From: an uncultured Pelagibacteraceae bacterium
Lineage (GTDB): Bacteria > Pseudomonadota > Alphaproteobacteria > Pelagibacterales > Pelagibacteraceae
Assembly: GCA_902588255.1 (NCBI GenBank)
Contig: CACIOK010000004.1
Coordinates: 7,501 to 59,155, forward strand
Length of the DNA: 51,655 nucleotides
Direction: 5' to 3'
Shown here: one piece after another, positions 20,966 to 30,019 of the stretch
Layout of the letters: each line of letters starts with the position of its first letter
Position numbering within the stretch: position 1 is the stretch's first letter
Notes under the pieces: generated by a model
What the model saw: only the letters and a program-made list of their open reading frames with translations
Database searches by the model: none
What the model was told of the DNA's origin: nothing
Made by a program: the position numbers and the translations under genes

Positions 20966-21706
20966 TTATGATTTATATTCCATTATTTTTTTTAAGGCTA
21001 GATAATCTTCTTCTGTATCAATACCTATTGGCGAAGAATTTGCTAGAGCTACATTGATTTTAATACCATTATCTAATGCTCTAAATTGCTCTAGTTTATA
21101 TTGTATTTCATTTTTAGTTTGATCATAATTTACAAATTTTTCTAAAGTATTTACTTTGTAAATATAAATTCCAATATGATGATAAATATTTTCATGCTTA
21201 TTTGAAAAATCTTTTCTTGCAAACTCTGCTGCGATGGGAAAATTCTCATTAGAAAGTTTTTCTTTTAAAGCAACTTTGACGATATTTTCATTATGTAACA
21301 TAGTTTCACTTTTAATTTTTGTAGCCAGAGTTCCAATATCTGCATTATTGTTGATCATAAAATTGTTTAAATTTATTATATCGTTCGCATCTATATTTGG
21401 TTCATCGCCTTGCAAATTTAGAATATAATCAACATTATCAATTCCTAATTTTTTATATCCTTCCAATATACGATCGCTACCTGATTTGTGCCTATCGCTT
21501 GTTAAAACTGCTTCTCCTCCATTTTTTTTAACTGCTTCTAAAATTTCATTATCTTCAGTACAAACTACAACTTTACCTATATTGGTTTTTTTTGCTTTGT
21601 TAAATACATGAGAAATAATGGGCAAATCATTTATTTTTAAAAGTGGTTTACCAGGTAGTCTCGAGGCTGACATTCTTGAGGGAATTAAAATTATTGTTTT
21701 TGGCAT
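20966..21706 (-). CDS. kdsB: 3-deoxy-manno-octulosonate cytidylyltransferase
   Basis: A 246-aa enzyme that activates Kdo as CMP-Kdo for lipopolysaccharide. The N-terminal nucleotide-binding motif 'IPSRMSASRLPGKPL' and 'NLQGDEPNID' are canonical. It pairs functionally with kdsD near 28 kb. It lies directly upstream of pheA on the same strand. Confidence 0.96.
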   Translation of the reverse strand: MPKTIILIPSRMSASRLPGKPLLKINDLPIISHVFNKAKKTNIGKVVVCTEDNEILEAVKKNGGEAVLTSDRHKSGSDRILEGYKKLGIDNVDYILNLQGDEPNIDANDIINLNNFMINNNADIGTLATKIKSETMLHNENIVKVALKEKLSNENFPIAAEFARKDFSNKHENIYHHIGIYIYKVNTLEKFVNYDQTKNEIQYKLEQFRALDNGIKINVALANSSPIGIDTEEDYLALKKIMEYKS

Positions 21707-21730
21707 TCAAAATTATGTTTAATTAATCTA

Positions 21731-21747
21731 TGCGTCTAACAGACGCA
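21731..21747. other. perfect hairpin in the kdsB / cytochrome c divergent gap
   Basis: TGCGTCT-AAC-AGACGCA, seven perfect pairs with a three-base loop, lies between the divergently read kdsB and cytochrome c genes. It has no T-tract suited to a terminator for either gene. It could be a 5' leader hairpin or an operator. Confidence 0.45.
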
Positions 21748-21820
21748 AATTAATAGTTTAAATTAAGTAATTTTCAAATTATTATGTTATACGTCAAAAT
21801 AATTATAATTATATAAATTT

Positions 21821-22354
21821 ATGGACAGTTTTGAGATCAATAAAATAATTACAGCAGTTTTCTTAGTAGTTTTGGTTGTATTTGGTGTTGGTAAAATATC
21901 TGATTTGATTTTTAAAGTAAAAAAACCAGATGTTGATGGATACAAAGTTGAGATTAAAGAAGGAAGTTCATCTGCAACTCTTGTGAGTTCCGAAAGTCAG
22001 GTAGATATCACTGCTTTGTTAGCTATGGGAGATATTGAACATGGCAAAAAAGTTTTTAAAAAGTGCGCTGCATGCCATAGTATTAACCAGGGTGGAGGCA
22101 ATAAAATTGGTCCTAAACTTTGGAATGTAATGTTTAGACCGGTTGGAGCAATATCAGACTACAAATACTCTAAGGCGCTATCAGGTTATAAAAAGGATTG
22201 GAGTTGGGAAGAAATGAATGGCTTTTTAATTAAACCATCATCTTGGATAAAGGGAAATAAAATGGGATTTGCAGGACTAAAAAAAGAAAAAGATAGAGCT
22301 TCAGTTATTTTATATCTAAATCAAAGTAGTGATAATCCAAAACAACTACCTTAA
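21821..22354 (+). CDS. membrane-anchored c-type cytochrome
   Basis: A 177-aa protein with one N-terminal membrane helix (about residues 10-28), a linker, and a class I cytochrome c domain. The heme-binding CAACH is at about residues 84-88 and a distal Met lies in 'GNKMGFAG'. This fits the CycM-type membrane cytochrome c that carries electrons to terminal oxidase in Alphaproteobacteria. Its end overlaps argF by nine bases, tail to tail. Confidence 0.92.
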   Translation: MDSFEINKIITAVFLVVLVVFGVGKISDLIFKVKKPDVDGYKVEIKEGSSSATLVSSESQVDITALLAMGDIEHGKKVFKKCAACHSINQGGGNKIGPKLWNVMFRPVGAISDYKYSKALSGYKKDWSWEEMNGFLIKPSSWIKGNKMGFAGLKKEKDRASVILYLNQSSDNPKQLP

Positions 22355-23275
22355 TTTCTCAAAACAATATAATAAAATACTTTTTTGAACATAAATTCTG
22401 TTAAGGGCTTGCTGAAAAACTTTGCTCTGCTTTCCTAAAAAAACATCATTTGATACTTCTGGTCCCCTAGGTAAACAGTGAAGAAAAATTGCATCTTTTT
22501 TTGCACATTTCATAACCGCCGAAGTTACTTTAAACTTTTTAAAATTTTTAATTTTTCTAAATTTATTAACTTTGTCGTTCATTGATATTACTTTATCAGT
22601 GAAAATCACATCACTTCCAATGGCTGCTTCTTTGCTATCATTAAATATTTTTATTTTGCCATTATTTTTTTTAACCCAATTAAGTAATTCTTTATTTGGC
22701 TCATAATTTTTTGGACATCCAATATTTAATTTAAATGAAAATTTTACTGAAGCTTCTATTAGACTATTAAGAACATTATTAGAGTCACCAATCCAACAAA
22801 TTTGTAATTTCGAAATTGATTTTTTTTTAATCTCTTCGATTGTAAATACGTCAGATAAAACCTGTGTCGGATGTGATTTGGGTGATAATCCATTGATCAC
22901 AGGAATGGTCATATATTTTTTTAATATATTTAATTTTTCCTCACTATCTGTTCTGAGCATAAATGCGTTTCCAAAAGAAGATATAATTTTCGCCGTGTCT
23001 AACAAACTTTCTCCTCCTTTATTTAAATGAAGCTCATCAGGTCGTAAAGTAAGTGCTCCTCCATCTAATTGTTTAATTGCTATATAAAAACTCAATCTTG
23101 TTCTTAAGCTTGATTTTTCAAACATCTGAATCAAAAGTTTACCTTTTAATGGAAAGTCTCTGTCCGAGTCTAAAGTACCAAATTTTTTTCTTTTAGATTT
23201 TCTTTTTTTTGCATCAAAAATTATTTTTTTTAATTCCTTACTAGGAATATCTCTAATATTTATAAAATGTTTCAT
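22346..23275 (-). CDS. argF: ornithine carbamoyltransferase
   Basis: A 309-aa enzyme converting ornithine and carbamoyl phosphate to citrulline. The carbamoyl-phosphate motif reads 'FEKSSLRTRLSF' (family STRTR), and 'HPTQVLSDVFTI' and 'HCLPRGPEVS' are canonical. I chose the ATG at 23275 because it overlaps the argD stop as TAATG; a longer reading from 23296 would add seven residues inside argD. Confidence 0.95.
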   Translation of the reverse strand: MKHFINIRDIPSKELKKIIFDAKKRKSKRKKFGTLDSDRDFPLKGKLLIQMFEKSSLRTRLSFYIAIKQLDGGALTLRPDELHLNKGGESLLDTAKIISSFGNAFMLRTDSEEKLNILKKYMTIPVINGLSPKSHPTQVLSDVFTIEEIKKKSISKLQICWIGDSNNVLNSLIEASVKFSFKLNIGCPKNYEPNKELLNWVKKNNGKIKIFNDSKEAAIGSDVIFTDKVISMNDKVNKFRKIKNFKKFKVTSAVMKCAKKDAIFLHCLPRGPEVSNDVFLGKQSKVFQQALNRIYVQKSILLYCFEKLR

Positions 23276-24444
23276 TATACTTCTAGTTCTTTGCAAACTT
23301 TTCTAATAATTTTTGTTGCAAGATCTACTTCCGATTTACTTACATTAAGAGGAGGGAGTATTCTGACAACATTTTCTGCAGCTTTAATAGTGAGTAACTT
23401 ATTGTTTTCTAATTTTTTAATAAATTTAATTTGATTATTAAAAAGTTTTAAACCGATTAATAGACCTATACCTCTTACTTCTTCAATTATCTTTGGATAA
23501 TCATTTTTGATTTTGTTCAACTCTTTATGAAAATATGCTGATATCTTTTTAACATTTTTAAGGAAACCTTTTTTAAATATTTGATCTAAGACAGCATTAC
23601 CAATACTCATCGCTAATGGATTTCCACCAAACGTGCTTCCATGGGTTCCTGGAACCATGCATGACGCAACTTTTTTTGTCATTAGTACGGCACCTATAGG
23701 AAATCCACCGCCAATACCTTTTGCTATTGGAACTATGTCTGGTTTTACTTTTGCGTGTTCAAATGCAAAAAATTTTCCAGATCTTCCAACTCCACACTGT
23801 ACTTCATCTAAAATTAATAAAATTTTTTTTTTATTACAAATTTTTCTTAACTCTCTTAAACACCAATCAGGTATTACTTTAATACCACCCTCTCCCATTA
23901 TTGGTTCTACCATTATAGCAGCTGTCTTATTGCTAATTTTCTTTTTTAATGATTTATGATTACCAAATTCGAAATGATCAAATCCATCAATTTTTGGACC
24001 AAAACCTTCTGTCATTTTTTTAGAACCACTGGCAAAAATTGCAGCTAGTGTTCTTCCATGAAATGAATTTTTAACGCATAAAATTCTATTTTTTTTTGGC
24101 TTGCCAATTGAATAAAAATATCTTCTGGCAACCTTTATTGCCGTCTCAGTTGCTTCTGTACCAGAATTTTGAAAAATCACATAATCAGCAAATGTTCTTT
24201 TTTTAATTTTTGATGCTAACTTTTCACCCTCAGGAATTATAAATGCATTTGAAACATGCCAAACTTTTTTGGCTTGTTTGTTCATTGCTCTTATTAAATG
24301 TGGATTAGAATGACCCAAAGAATTTACCGCTATACCCTGGATAAAATCTAGATATTTTTTTCCATCTGTAGAATATAAAAAACTACCTTTACCTCTCTTA
24401 AAAGCAATCTTTCTTCTATTATAATTTTTAGCCAAAGAAGACAT
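23275..24444 (-). CDS. argD: acetylornithine aminotransferase
   Basis: A 389-aa PLP-dependent class III aminotransferase producing N-acetylornithine. It has 'NSGTEATETAIKVAR', 'ILDEVQCGVGRSG', and the PLP lysine in 'PIAKGIGGGFPIGA'. It is translationally coupled to argF through TAATG and follows the ABC-2 permease by two bases. Confidence 0.96.
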   Translation of the reverse strand: MSSLAKNYNRRKIAFKRGKGSFLYSTDGKKYLDFIQGIAVNSLGHSNPHLIRAMNKQAKKVWHVSNAFIIPEGEKLASKIKKRTFADYVIFQNSGTEATETAIKVARRYFYSIGKPKKNRILCVKNSFHGRTLAAIFASGSKKMTEGFGPKIDGFDHFEFGNHKSLKKKISNKTAAIMVEPIMGEGGIKVIPDWCLRELRKICNKKKILLILDEVQCGVGRSGKFFAFEHAKVKPDIVPIAKGIGGGFPIGAVLMTKKVASCMVPGTHGSTFGGNPLAMSIGNAVLDQIFKKGFLKNVKKISAYFHKELNKIKNDYPKIIEEVRGIGLLIGLKLFNNQIKFIKKLENNKLLTIKAAENVVRILPPLNVSKSEVDLATKIIRKVCKELEV

Positions 24445-24446
24445 GA

Positions 24447-25259
24447 TTATGATTTAATTTTATAACCTATTCTAAAAAGATAAAAAGCTACAAACCATAA
24501 TATTACTGAAATAATGGTTAAATAGATTAATCCAAATTTAATTGATCCATCTGCTGCTCCTAAAAAGCCATATCTAAACCCATCAATCATATAAAAAAAT
24601 GGATTTACTAAACTTATATTCTTAAAAATAATTGGCAATCTATCAATCGAGTAAAAAACACCACTTAAAAATGATAAAGGGGTAATAACAAAGTTGGTAA
24701 TAGTAGCAGTATGATCAAATTTTTCTGCCCATAAACCAGTTATAAAACCTAAAGACCCAAGAATAAAAGAACTTAAAAACCCAAAAATGAATATGTAAAA
24801 TATGTTATAAAACTCTATATCAATTATTATTGAAAAAACTGCTACTGAAATTATTGCAATGACTAAGCTTCTTGTGACTGCTGCAAAAATTATAGCAAAT
24901 GATACCTCTAAAGCTGATAAAGGGGCATATAACATATCTACAATATTCCCTTGCATTTTGCTTATCATAAAAGAGCTAACAGAATGACTAAAAGATTGTC
25001 CTATGAGGCTCATAACAATTAGCCCAGGTGCCAAAAAATTAATAAAAGAATGGCCCAAAACCTCTCCTCTATCACTACCCAAAGCCAAAGTTAAAACTGA
25101 GAGAAATAATAAACTCGAAACTAATGGAGACAAAAGAGTTTGAGCCCAAACAACAAAAAATCTATTGACTTCTTTGATGTATAAATTAGTTGCACCAACC
25201 CAATTTATTAAACCAAACTTTCTTACACCTAGCTTATATTTATTTTGTAATTCAACCAT
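24447..25259 (-). CDS. ABC-2 type transporter permease
   Basis: A 270-aa integral membrane protein with about six hydrophobic helices and the ABC-2 family feature 'FLSGVFYSIDRLP' followed by 'NPFFYMIDGFRYGFLG'. It resembles the YadH-type permease of a two-component exporter. No ATPase gene is adjacent, so its partner must be elsewhere. Substrate unknown. It forms a run with argD and argF, which need not be functionally linked. Confidence 0.88.
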   Translation of the reverse strand: MVELQNKYKLGVRKFGLINWVGATNLYIKEVNRFFVVWAQTLLSPLVSSLLFLSVLTLALGSDRGEVLGHSFINFLAPGLIVMSLIGQSFSHSVSSFMISKMQGNIVDMLYAPLSALEVSFAIIFAAVTRSLVIAIISVAVFSIIIDIEFYNIFYIFIFGFLSSFILGSLGFITGLWAEKFDHTATITNFVITPLSFLSGVFYSIDRLPIIFKNISLVNPFFYMIDGFRYGFLGAADGSIKFGLIYLTIISVILWFVAFYLFRIGYKIKS

Positions 25260-25386
25260 AAGTGATAATTCATATAGTTTTTTTTTAATTTTTGTTAATA
25301 AATCAAAAAATTTACTTGTTTTTTAAGTTTATTCTGAGTTACTCTATATAGTATTTATTTAATTTTAAAACACTAAATGTTGTAAT

Positions 25387-25884
25387 ATGAGTTGGACAGA
25401 AGAAAAAGTAGCTAAGTTAAAAGAACTGTGGGGAAAAGGAAACACAGCAAGTCAAATTGCTGAAATAATTGGTGGGATTAGCAGAAATGCAGTCATTGGA
25501 AAAGCTCATAGACTTAACCTCTCTGCAAAAATAAAAACTAGAAACGCTCCAACAACAAAAAATAGTATTAAATCATTTGAAGAAGAAGAAAGCATTAAAA
25601 AAAGAGGTAGAAGAAATAAATTTAAATCACTAATCATTGAAAATGACTTTGAACCAGAAAACCCAAAGCAACTCGAAGAACTAGATGAAAGTGTATGCAA
25701 ATGGCCTATAGGACATCCCGACGAAAGTTCTTTCTACTTTTGTGGAAGAAAGTCATTAAAAGATTTTTCTTACTGTAAACTTCACTTATTGTACGCATTC
25801 CAACCAAAAGGTAAAAAAGAGGATCCTTCAGATAAAGAGGAAGAAATACCACAATTTATAGAAAAAAAAATTAAATCTGCATAA
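25387..25884 (+). CDS. gcrA: GcrA cell cycle regulator family protein
   Basis: A 165-aa regulator with the family N-terminal helix-turn-helix 'MSWTEEKVAKLKELWGKGN' and 'ISRNAVIGKAHRLNLS', a charged linker, and the C-terminal sigma-binding module 'CKWPIGHPDESSFYFCG' followed by a further Cys. In Caulobacter GcrA binds sigma-70 and acts at promoters with methylated GANTC sites. Whether the same cell-cycle role holds in SAR11 is not shown here. Confidence 0.93.
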   Translation: MSWTEEKVAKLKELWGKGNTASQIAEIIGGISRNAVIGKAHRLNLSAKIKTRNAPTTKNSIKSFEEEESIKKRGRRNKFKSLIIENDFEPENPKQLEELDESVCKWPIGHPDESSFYFCGRKSLKDFSYCKLHLLYAFQPKGKKEDPSDKEEEIPQFIEKKIKSA

Positions 25885-25893
25885 TTTAAATTA

Positions 25894-26040
25894 TTAATAT
25901 TTCTTTTTATTCATCAAATCATTGTATTTTTTTTTATTTTCGTTTTTTGCTTTAATTCCCATTCCTATAGCTTTGATTGCCAAAAAAATTACAAAAATAA
26001 TTATTAAAATTATAATAATGTAAATAAAATAAATAATCAT
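25894..26040 (-). CDS. small single-pass membrane protein (48 aa)
   Basis: An ORF of 48 codons that fills most of the gap between gcrA and the NDUFA9-like gene. It starts ATG at 26040, nine bases after the stop of the NDUFA9-like gene, and ends TAA at 25894. The product has a long hydrophobic helix (residues 3-22, mainly Ile/Phe/Leu) and a lysine-rich C-terminus. This is a plausible inner-membrane miniprotein of unknown function, perhaps read through from the gene upstream. In AT-rich DNA an Ile-rich ORF can arise by chance, so confidence is moderate. Confidence 0.5.
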   Translation of the reverse strand: MIIYFIYIIIILIIIFVIFLAIKAIGMGIKAKNENKKKYNDLMNKKKY

Positions 26041-26049
26041 AAATAATTT

Positions 26050-27006
26050 TTATTTGTCATTTTTAACAATTGAAAACTGACCTCCAGTTCTCCAGTTATA
26101 ACTATATAATTTAACAGTTTCTTCAAAAAATAACTTACTAGGACATCCAATGTCAAAATTGGTATTGCCTCCCTCTGATTTAATATTTGGGTATTTTGGA
26201 TTTAATAGACGAAGCTGATCAAGAGTTAACAGTGGATTCCTGAATAGTTGAAAAAATAATGCAGAAAATTTTGCAATAGGTAAAGGCATTGGCAATAAAA
26301 TCCTTTTTTTATTTATACATCTTAATAGTATTTGAATTATCTCTTTAAAAGTAAAAACTTCGGGACCAATAGCTTCTATTTTTTTTGAAATTATTTCATT
26401 ATTAATTACATAAAATATTAGTTCCGCTACATCAGAAACATGTATTGGTGAAAACTTTGTCCTTCCGCCATAATAAAGCGGAAAAACTGGCAACAAACTT
26501 AATAAGCTCATAAAGTGAGTAGTTAGTTGATCAGACACTGAAAAAATTATTGATGGTTTTATAATAGTTACTTTAGGAAAATTTTCTCTTACAGCTTTTT
26601 CTCCATCAATTTTTGTTTTGGCATATTTGCTATCAATTGCTTTTTCTATTCCTAGAGCGCTAACATGAATTAATTGCTCTACTTTATATTCAAAGCACAT
26701 TTTTGATAATAAATACGGAAATTTAGTATGAATATTTTCAAAAGAGTTAATTTTATTTTTTTCATAAAGAATTCCTACTAAATTGATGACAATTTGAGCT
26801 TTGCTAATTAAACCTCTTAGTTTTTTTTCATCAAATATACTTCCTTCTATAATTGATAAATATCCCTCATTAGCTGTGGTTTTTAAACGGTAAGCCTTTT
26901 GATGAGTATTACGTGTGAGGATGGTTAAAGTAAAATCCTTAGACAGACGTCTACATAAAGAAACGCCAAGTTGGCCAGTGCCCCCAAATATTAAGATATT
27001 TTTCAT
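26050..27006 (-). CDS. complex I NDUFA9 subunit-like NAD(P)-binding protein
   Basis: A 318-aa extended-SDR (atypical) protein. The N-terminal 'IFGGTGQLGVSL' matches the GxxGxxG dinucleotide-binding site, and 'NLVGILYEKNKINSFENIH', 'HVSALG' and 'TIIKPSIIF' follow the NDUFA9-like family of Alphaproteobacteria. The mitochondrial homologue is an accessory subunit of NADH dehydrogenase. A role in complex I assembly or stability is inferred from the family; no nuo genes are near. Confidence 0.88.
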   Translation of the reverse strand: MKNILIFGGTGQLGVSLCRRLSKDFTLTILTRNTHQKAYRLKTTANEGYLSIIEGSIFDEKKLRGLISKAQIVINLVGILYEKNKINSFENIHTKFPYLLSKMCFEYKVEQLIHVSALGIEKAIDSKYAKTKIDGEKAVRENFPKVTIIKPSIIFSVSDQLTTHFMSLLSLLPVFPLYYGGRTKFSPIHVSDVAELIFYVINNEIISKKIEAIGPEVFTFKEIIQILLRCINKKRILLPMPLPIAKFSALFFQLFRNPLLTLDQLRLLNPKYPNIKSEGGNTNFDIGCPSKLFFEETVKLYSYNWRTGGQFSIVKNDK

Positions 27007-27053
27007 GGTAATCTAAAAATAGACATTATTATCTTTATATATATAAATTAAAT

Positions 27054-27671
27054 ATGAATAACATCAAAATTTTCGAATCTGATTTGCCGCAAGATTTAGA
27101 TTTATCTAAAGAAAAAGTTATAGGACTAGACTGTGAAGCATTAGGATTGACCATTGGTAGAGATCCCTTAACATTAATTCAATTAGGTCTTGAATCAAAA
27201 AAATTTTATTTAATTAAATTGAACAGAAAAACATATGAGGCACCAAATTTAGTCAAAATACTTTCAAATACTTCAACCCAATTTATAATGCATTATGCTA
27301 GACAAGATCTTTTATGGTTAAAATATCATCTTAAAGTTGAACCAAAAAACATTTTCTGTACAAAGCTATGTTCAAAAATTGCAAGGACAGCCTCAAACTT
27401 ACACGGGTATAAAGATCTAGTAAAAGAACTTTGTGGAAAAGACATTTCTAAAAAAGAACAACAAAGTGATTGGGGTGATCCAAATCTTTCAGAAAAACAA
27501 ATTAACTATGCAGCGCAAGATACTCAATACCTTTTTGAAATTAAAGACAAGCTAACAAAAATGCTTATTAGAGAAAAAAGAATAGATTTGTTCGAAAAAT
27601 GTATGAAAGTTTTACCAATATTAGTAGACATGGAAATCTCAGGTTATAAAATTTCAACATTTGAGCACTAA
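27054..27671 (+). CDS. rnd: ribonuclease D (short alphaproteobacterial form)
   Basis: A 205-aa DEDDy 3'-5' exoribonuclease. The catalytic motifs are 'GLDCEALGL' (D25, E27), 'HYARQDLLWL' and 'YAAQDTQYLFEI'. The HRDC domains of the E. coli enzyme are absent, which is usual in this group. Its stop is followed after one base by the preferred ATG of kdsD. Confidence 0.93.
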   Translation: MNNIKIFESDLPQDLDLSKEKVIGLDCEALGLTIGRDPLTLIQLGLESKKFYLIKLNRKTYEAPNLVKILSNTSTQFIMHYARQDLLWLKYHLKVEPKNIFCTKLCSKIARTASNLHGYKDLVKELCGKDISKKEQQSDWGDPNLSEKQINYAAQDTQYLFEIKDKLTKMLIREKRIDLFEKCMKVLPILVDMEISGYKISTFEH

Positions 27672-27672
27672 A

Positions 27673-28644
27673 ATGAAAATAAAGAATTTAAAAAAAATTG
27701 CCAAAAACGTTATAGATCTAGAAATCCAGGCTTTAAAAAAGTTAAAATCATCAATTAACAACTCATTTGACCAAGCTGTAAATGCAATAGTGAAATGTCA
27801 ATCAAAAATTATACTATGTGGTGTTGGAAAAAGTTTTTTAATTGCTTCTAAAATTTCTGCAACTTTATCTTCCGTTGGATGTCCTTCATTTTCACTTGCC
27901 GCTTCAGACTCTGCCCATGGAGATCTTGGTAGTATTTCCAAAAAAGATATCTTGATTTTGATAAGTAATTCTGGTGAAACTCAAGAATTAAAACCTGTAA
28001 TTCAATTTGCAAATCGAAATAAAATTACTTTAATCGGAATAGTTTCAAAAAAAAATTCTACATTATATAAAGCTTCAGATATAAAGCTTCTTATTCCCGA
28101 GGTTAAAGAAGCAGGTCTAGGAATTGTACCAACAAGCTCTACTACGGAATGCTTAGCAATCGGAGATTGTTTGGCTGTAGCCGCTTTAAACAAAAAAGGA
28201 TTTAATAAAAAAAATTTTAAAACTCTTCATCCCAAAGGATCGCTCGGCAATCAATTAAAAACTGTAGAGGACTTAATGATAAGAAAAAAAGGTATTCCAT
28301 TTATAAATGAAAATTCAAACATGAAAAATGCTTTAAATATTATTGCTAAAAAAAATTTCGGAGTTTTAATTGCAATAAATAAAAAAAAATTAACTACAGG
28401 CATTATAACAGATGGACAAATTAGAAGATCAAACCAAAAAAATAATAATTTAAAAAATTTATTAGTTAAAAATATAATGACTAAAAATCCTATAAGTGTT
28501 GAAAAAGATATGCTAGCATCAAAAAGCTTATCTATAATGTCTGAAAAAAAAATAACCAGCCTATGCGTTCATAAAAATAAAAACAAAAAAAAAACTATTG
28601 GATTGCTGCACATCCATAATATACTTAGTGCAGATATTCATTAA
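27673..28644 (+). CDS. kdsD: arabinose-5-phosphate isomerase
   Basis: A 323-aa isomerase that turns ribulose-5-phosphate into arabinose-5-phosphate for Kdo synthesis. It has an N-terminal SIS domain ('CGVGKSFLIASKIS', 'HGDLG', 'SNSGETQELKP') and two C-terminal CBS domains (about residues 205-320). I prefer the ATG at 27673; a TTG at 27661 lies inside rnd. It is followed directly by lptC, so Kdo and LPS-export genes are together. Confidence 0.94.
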   Translation: MKIKNLKKIAKNVIDLEIQALKKLKSSINNSFDQAVNAIVKCQSKIILCGVGKSFLIASKISATLSSVGCPSFSLAASDSAHGDLGSISKKDILILISNSGETQELKPVIQFANRNKITLIGIVSKKNSTLYKASDIKLLIPEVKEAGLGIVPTSSTTECLAIGDCLAVAALNKKGFNKKNFKTLHPKGSLGNQLKTVEDLMIRKKGIPFINENSNMKNALNIIAKKNFGVLIAINKKKLTTGIITDGQIRRSNQKNNNLKNLLVKNIMTKNPISVEKDMLASKSLSIMSEKKITSLCVHKNKNKKKTIGLLHIHNILSADIH

Positions 28645-29229
28645 ATGGACAAAAAAACTGTAGTACAACTATTTTTATTTTCAGTTGTTATAGTAATTTT
28701 TTTAATAATTTTTTTTAAATATTTTGATCAAGAAAAATCATCTAAAAAAACAGATATTTTAGAAAAAAAAACTCCTAAAATTCTGGATGAAAAATCAAAT
28801 ATAATAAAAGGTATTGAGTATTTCTCAAAAGACGATGCTGGGAGTATTTATAGTATAAAAGCTGAAACTGGTAAAATTAATGAAGACAATCCTGATATTA
28901 TATTTTTAACAAATGTAAAAGCTAAAATAAGTACCTTGGGTACTGAGGATATTTTTATTCAATCAGATTTTGCAAAATATAATAGTAAAAATTATGATAC
29001 AAATTTTTATGAAAATATAAAAGTTGACTATGTTGAACATCAAATAGATTGTAGATACCTTGATCTTTTATTTAATAATAATCAAGCCATACTATATGAA
29101 GATATAATTTATAAAAATTTAGAGACTGTGCTTTTAGCTGATAGATTGGAAATTGACTTAATTACAAAAAACTCTAAAATTTCTATGAAAGATAAAAAAG
29201 AAAAAATTAAAATAGTTTACATGAAATAA
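28645..29229 (+). CDS. lptC: LPS export ABC transporter periplasmic protein LptC
   Basis: A 194-aa protein with one N-terminal membrane helix (about residues 7-26) and a periplasmic beta-rich LptC/OstA-like domain. It begins right after the kdsD stop and is followed by lptB after one base. LptC connects the LptBFG transporter to LptA. An lptA gene, which usually lies between lptC and lptB, is not here. Confidence 0.88.
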   Translation: MDKKTVVQLFLFSVVIVIFLIIFFKYFDQEKSSKKTDILEKKTPKILDEKSNIIKGIEYFSKDDAGSIYSIKAETGKINEDNPDIIFLTNVKAKISTLGTEDIFIQSDFAKYNSKNYDTNFYENIKVDYVEHQIDCRYLDLLFNNNQAILYEDIIYKNLETVLLADRLEIDLITKNSKISMKDKKEKIKIVYMK

Positions 29230-29230
29230 T

Positions 29231-30010
29231 ATGGCAGTTATTAAGAAATTTAGGATAAAAAGTTTTAAAAAAAGTACACCATTAATTTCATTTAACAAAA
29301 TTTCAATATCTTTTGGGAAAAGACAAATTTTGGACGATGTAAGCTTTAAAGTTAATCCTGGTGAAATTTTAGGTTTGCTTGGTCCAAATGGGGCAGGAAA
29401 AAGTACAATATTTAATATACTTACAGGACTTATAAAACCTGATCATGGAAAAATTTTTTTTGAGGCAAAGGATGCAACCGAATATCCGATTTATTTAAGA
29501 ACTAAAAAATTTAAAATTGGTTATGTTCCTCAATATGGTGGATATTTTAATGATTTAACTTTAAACGAAAATTTAAATGCTATCGCCGAAATACTAATTG
29601 AAAACAAAAATGATAGAATTAATAAAGTAAATGAGATGATTGGGAAATTTGAATTAGATAATATAAGAGAAGTAAAAGCAAAATTTTTATCAGGTGGACA
29701 ACGTAGAAAATTAGTTATTTGTATGGCTTTGCTGGGAGATCCAAAAATTTTATTATGTGATGAAATTTTTGCAGCTTTAGACGTTCTAACAATTCAAATG
29801 TTAAAAGAAATTTTAGTAAAATTACAAAACGAAAAACCTCAAATGTGTATAATAGTTTGTGAACATCAAGCTAGAGAGTTATTATCTGTTGTTGATCGTG
29901 CATTAATTTTATCAAATACAAAAATAATAGCACAAGGAACACCATCTCAATTGATTAAAAATGAAAATGCTCGAAATGCATATTTTGGTGAATTTTTTAA
30001 ATTTAACTAA
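29231..30010 (+). CDS. lptB: LPS export ABC transporter ATP-binding protein LptB
   Basis: A 259-aa ABC ATPase. Walker A is GPNGAGKST, the Q-loop lies in 'IGYVPQYGG', the signature is 'LSGGQRRK', Walker B reads 'ILLCDEIFAALD' (family DEP changed to DEI), and the switch His is in 'CEH'. Powers LPS extraction from the inner membrane with LptFG. Context with lptC and kdsD supports the assignment. Confidence 0.93.
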   Translation: MAVIKKFRIKSFKKSTPLISFNKISISFGKRQILDDVSFKVNPGEILGLLGPNGAGKSTIFNILTGLIKPDHGKIFFEAKDATEYPIYLRTKKFKIGYVPQYGGYFNDLTLNENLNAIAEILIENKNDRINKVNEMIGKFELDNIREVKAKFLSGGQRRKLVICMALLGDPKILLCDEIFAALDVLTIQMLKEILVKLQNEKPQMCIIVCEHQARELLSVVDRALILSNTKIIAQGTPSQLIKNENARNAYFGEFFKFN

Positions 30011-30019
30011 AAATATCAA

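Noticed and set aside
26463-26483. Inverted repeat TTCCGC/GCGGAA in the NDUFA9-like gene
   Set aside because: It is short, within well-conserved coding sequence, and causes no disruption.
27661-27672. TTG start of kdsD overlapping rnd
   Set aside because: An ATG at 27673 lies just after the rnd stop and gives a normal-length protein; the extra residues are not conserved-looking.
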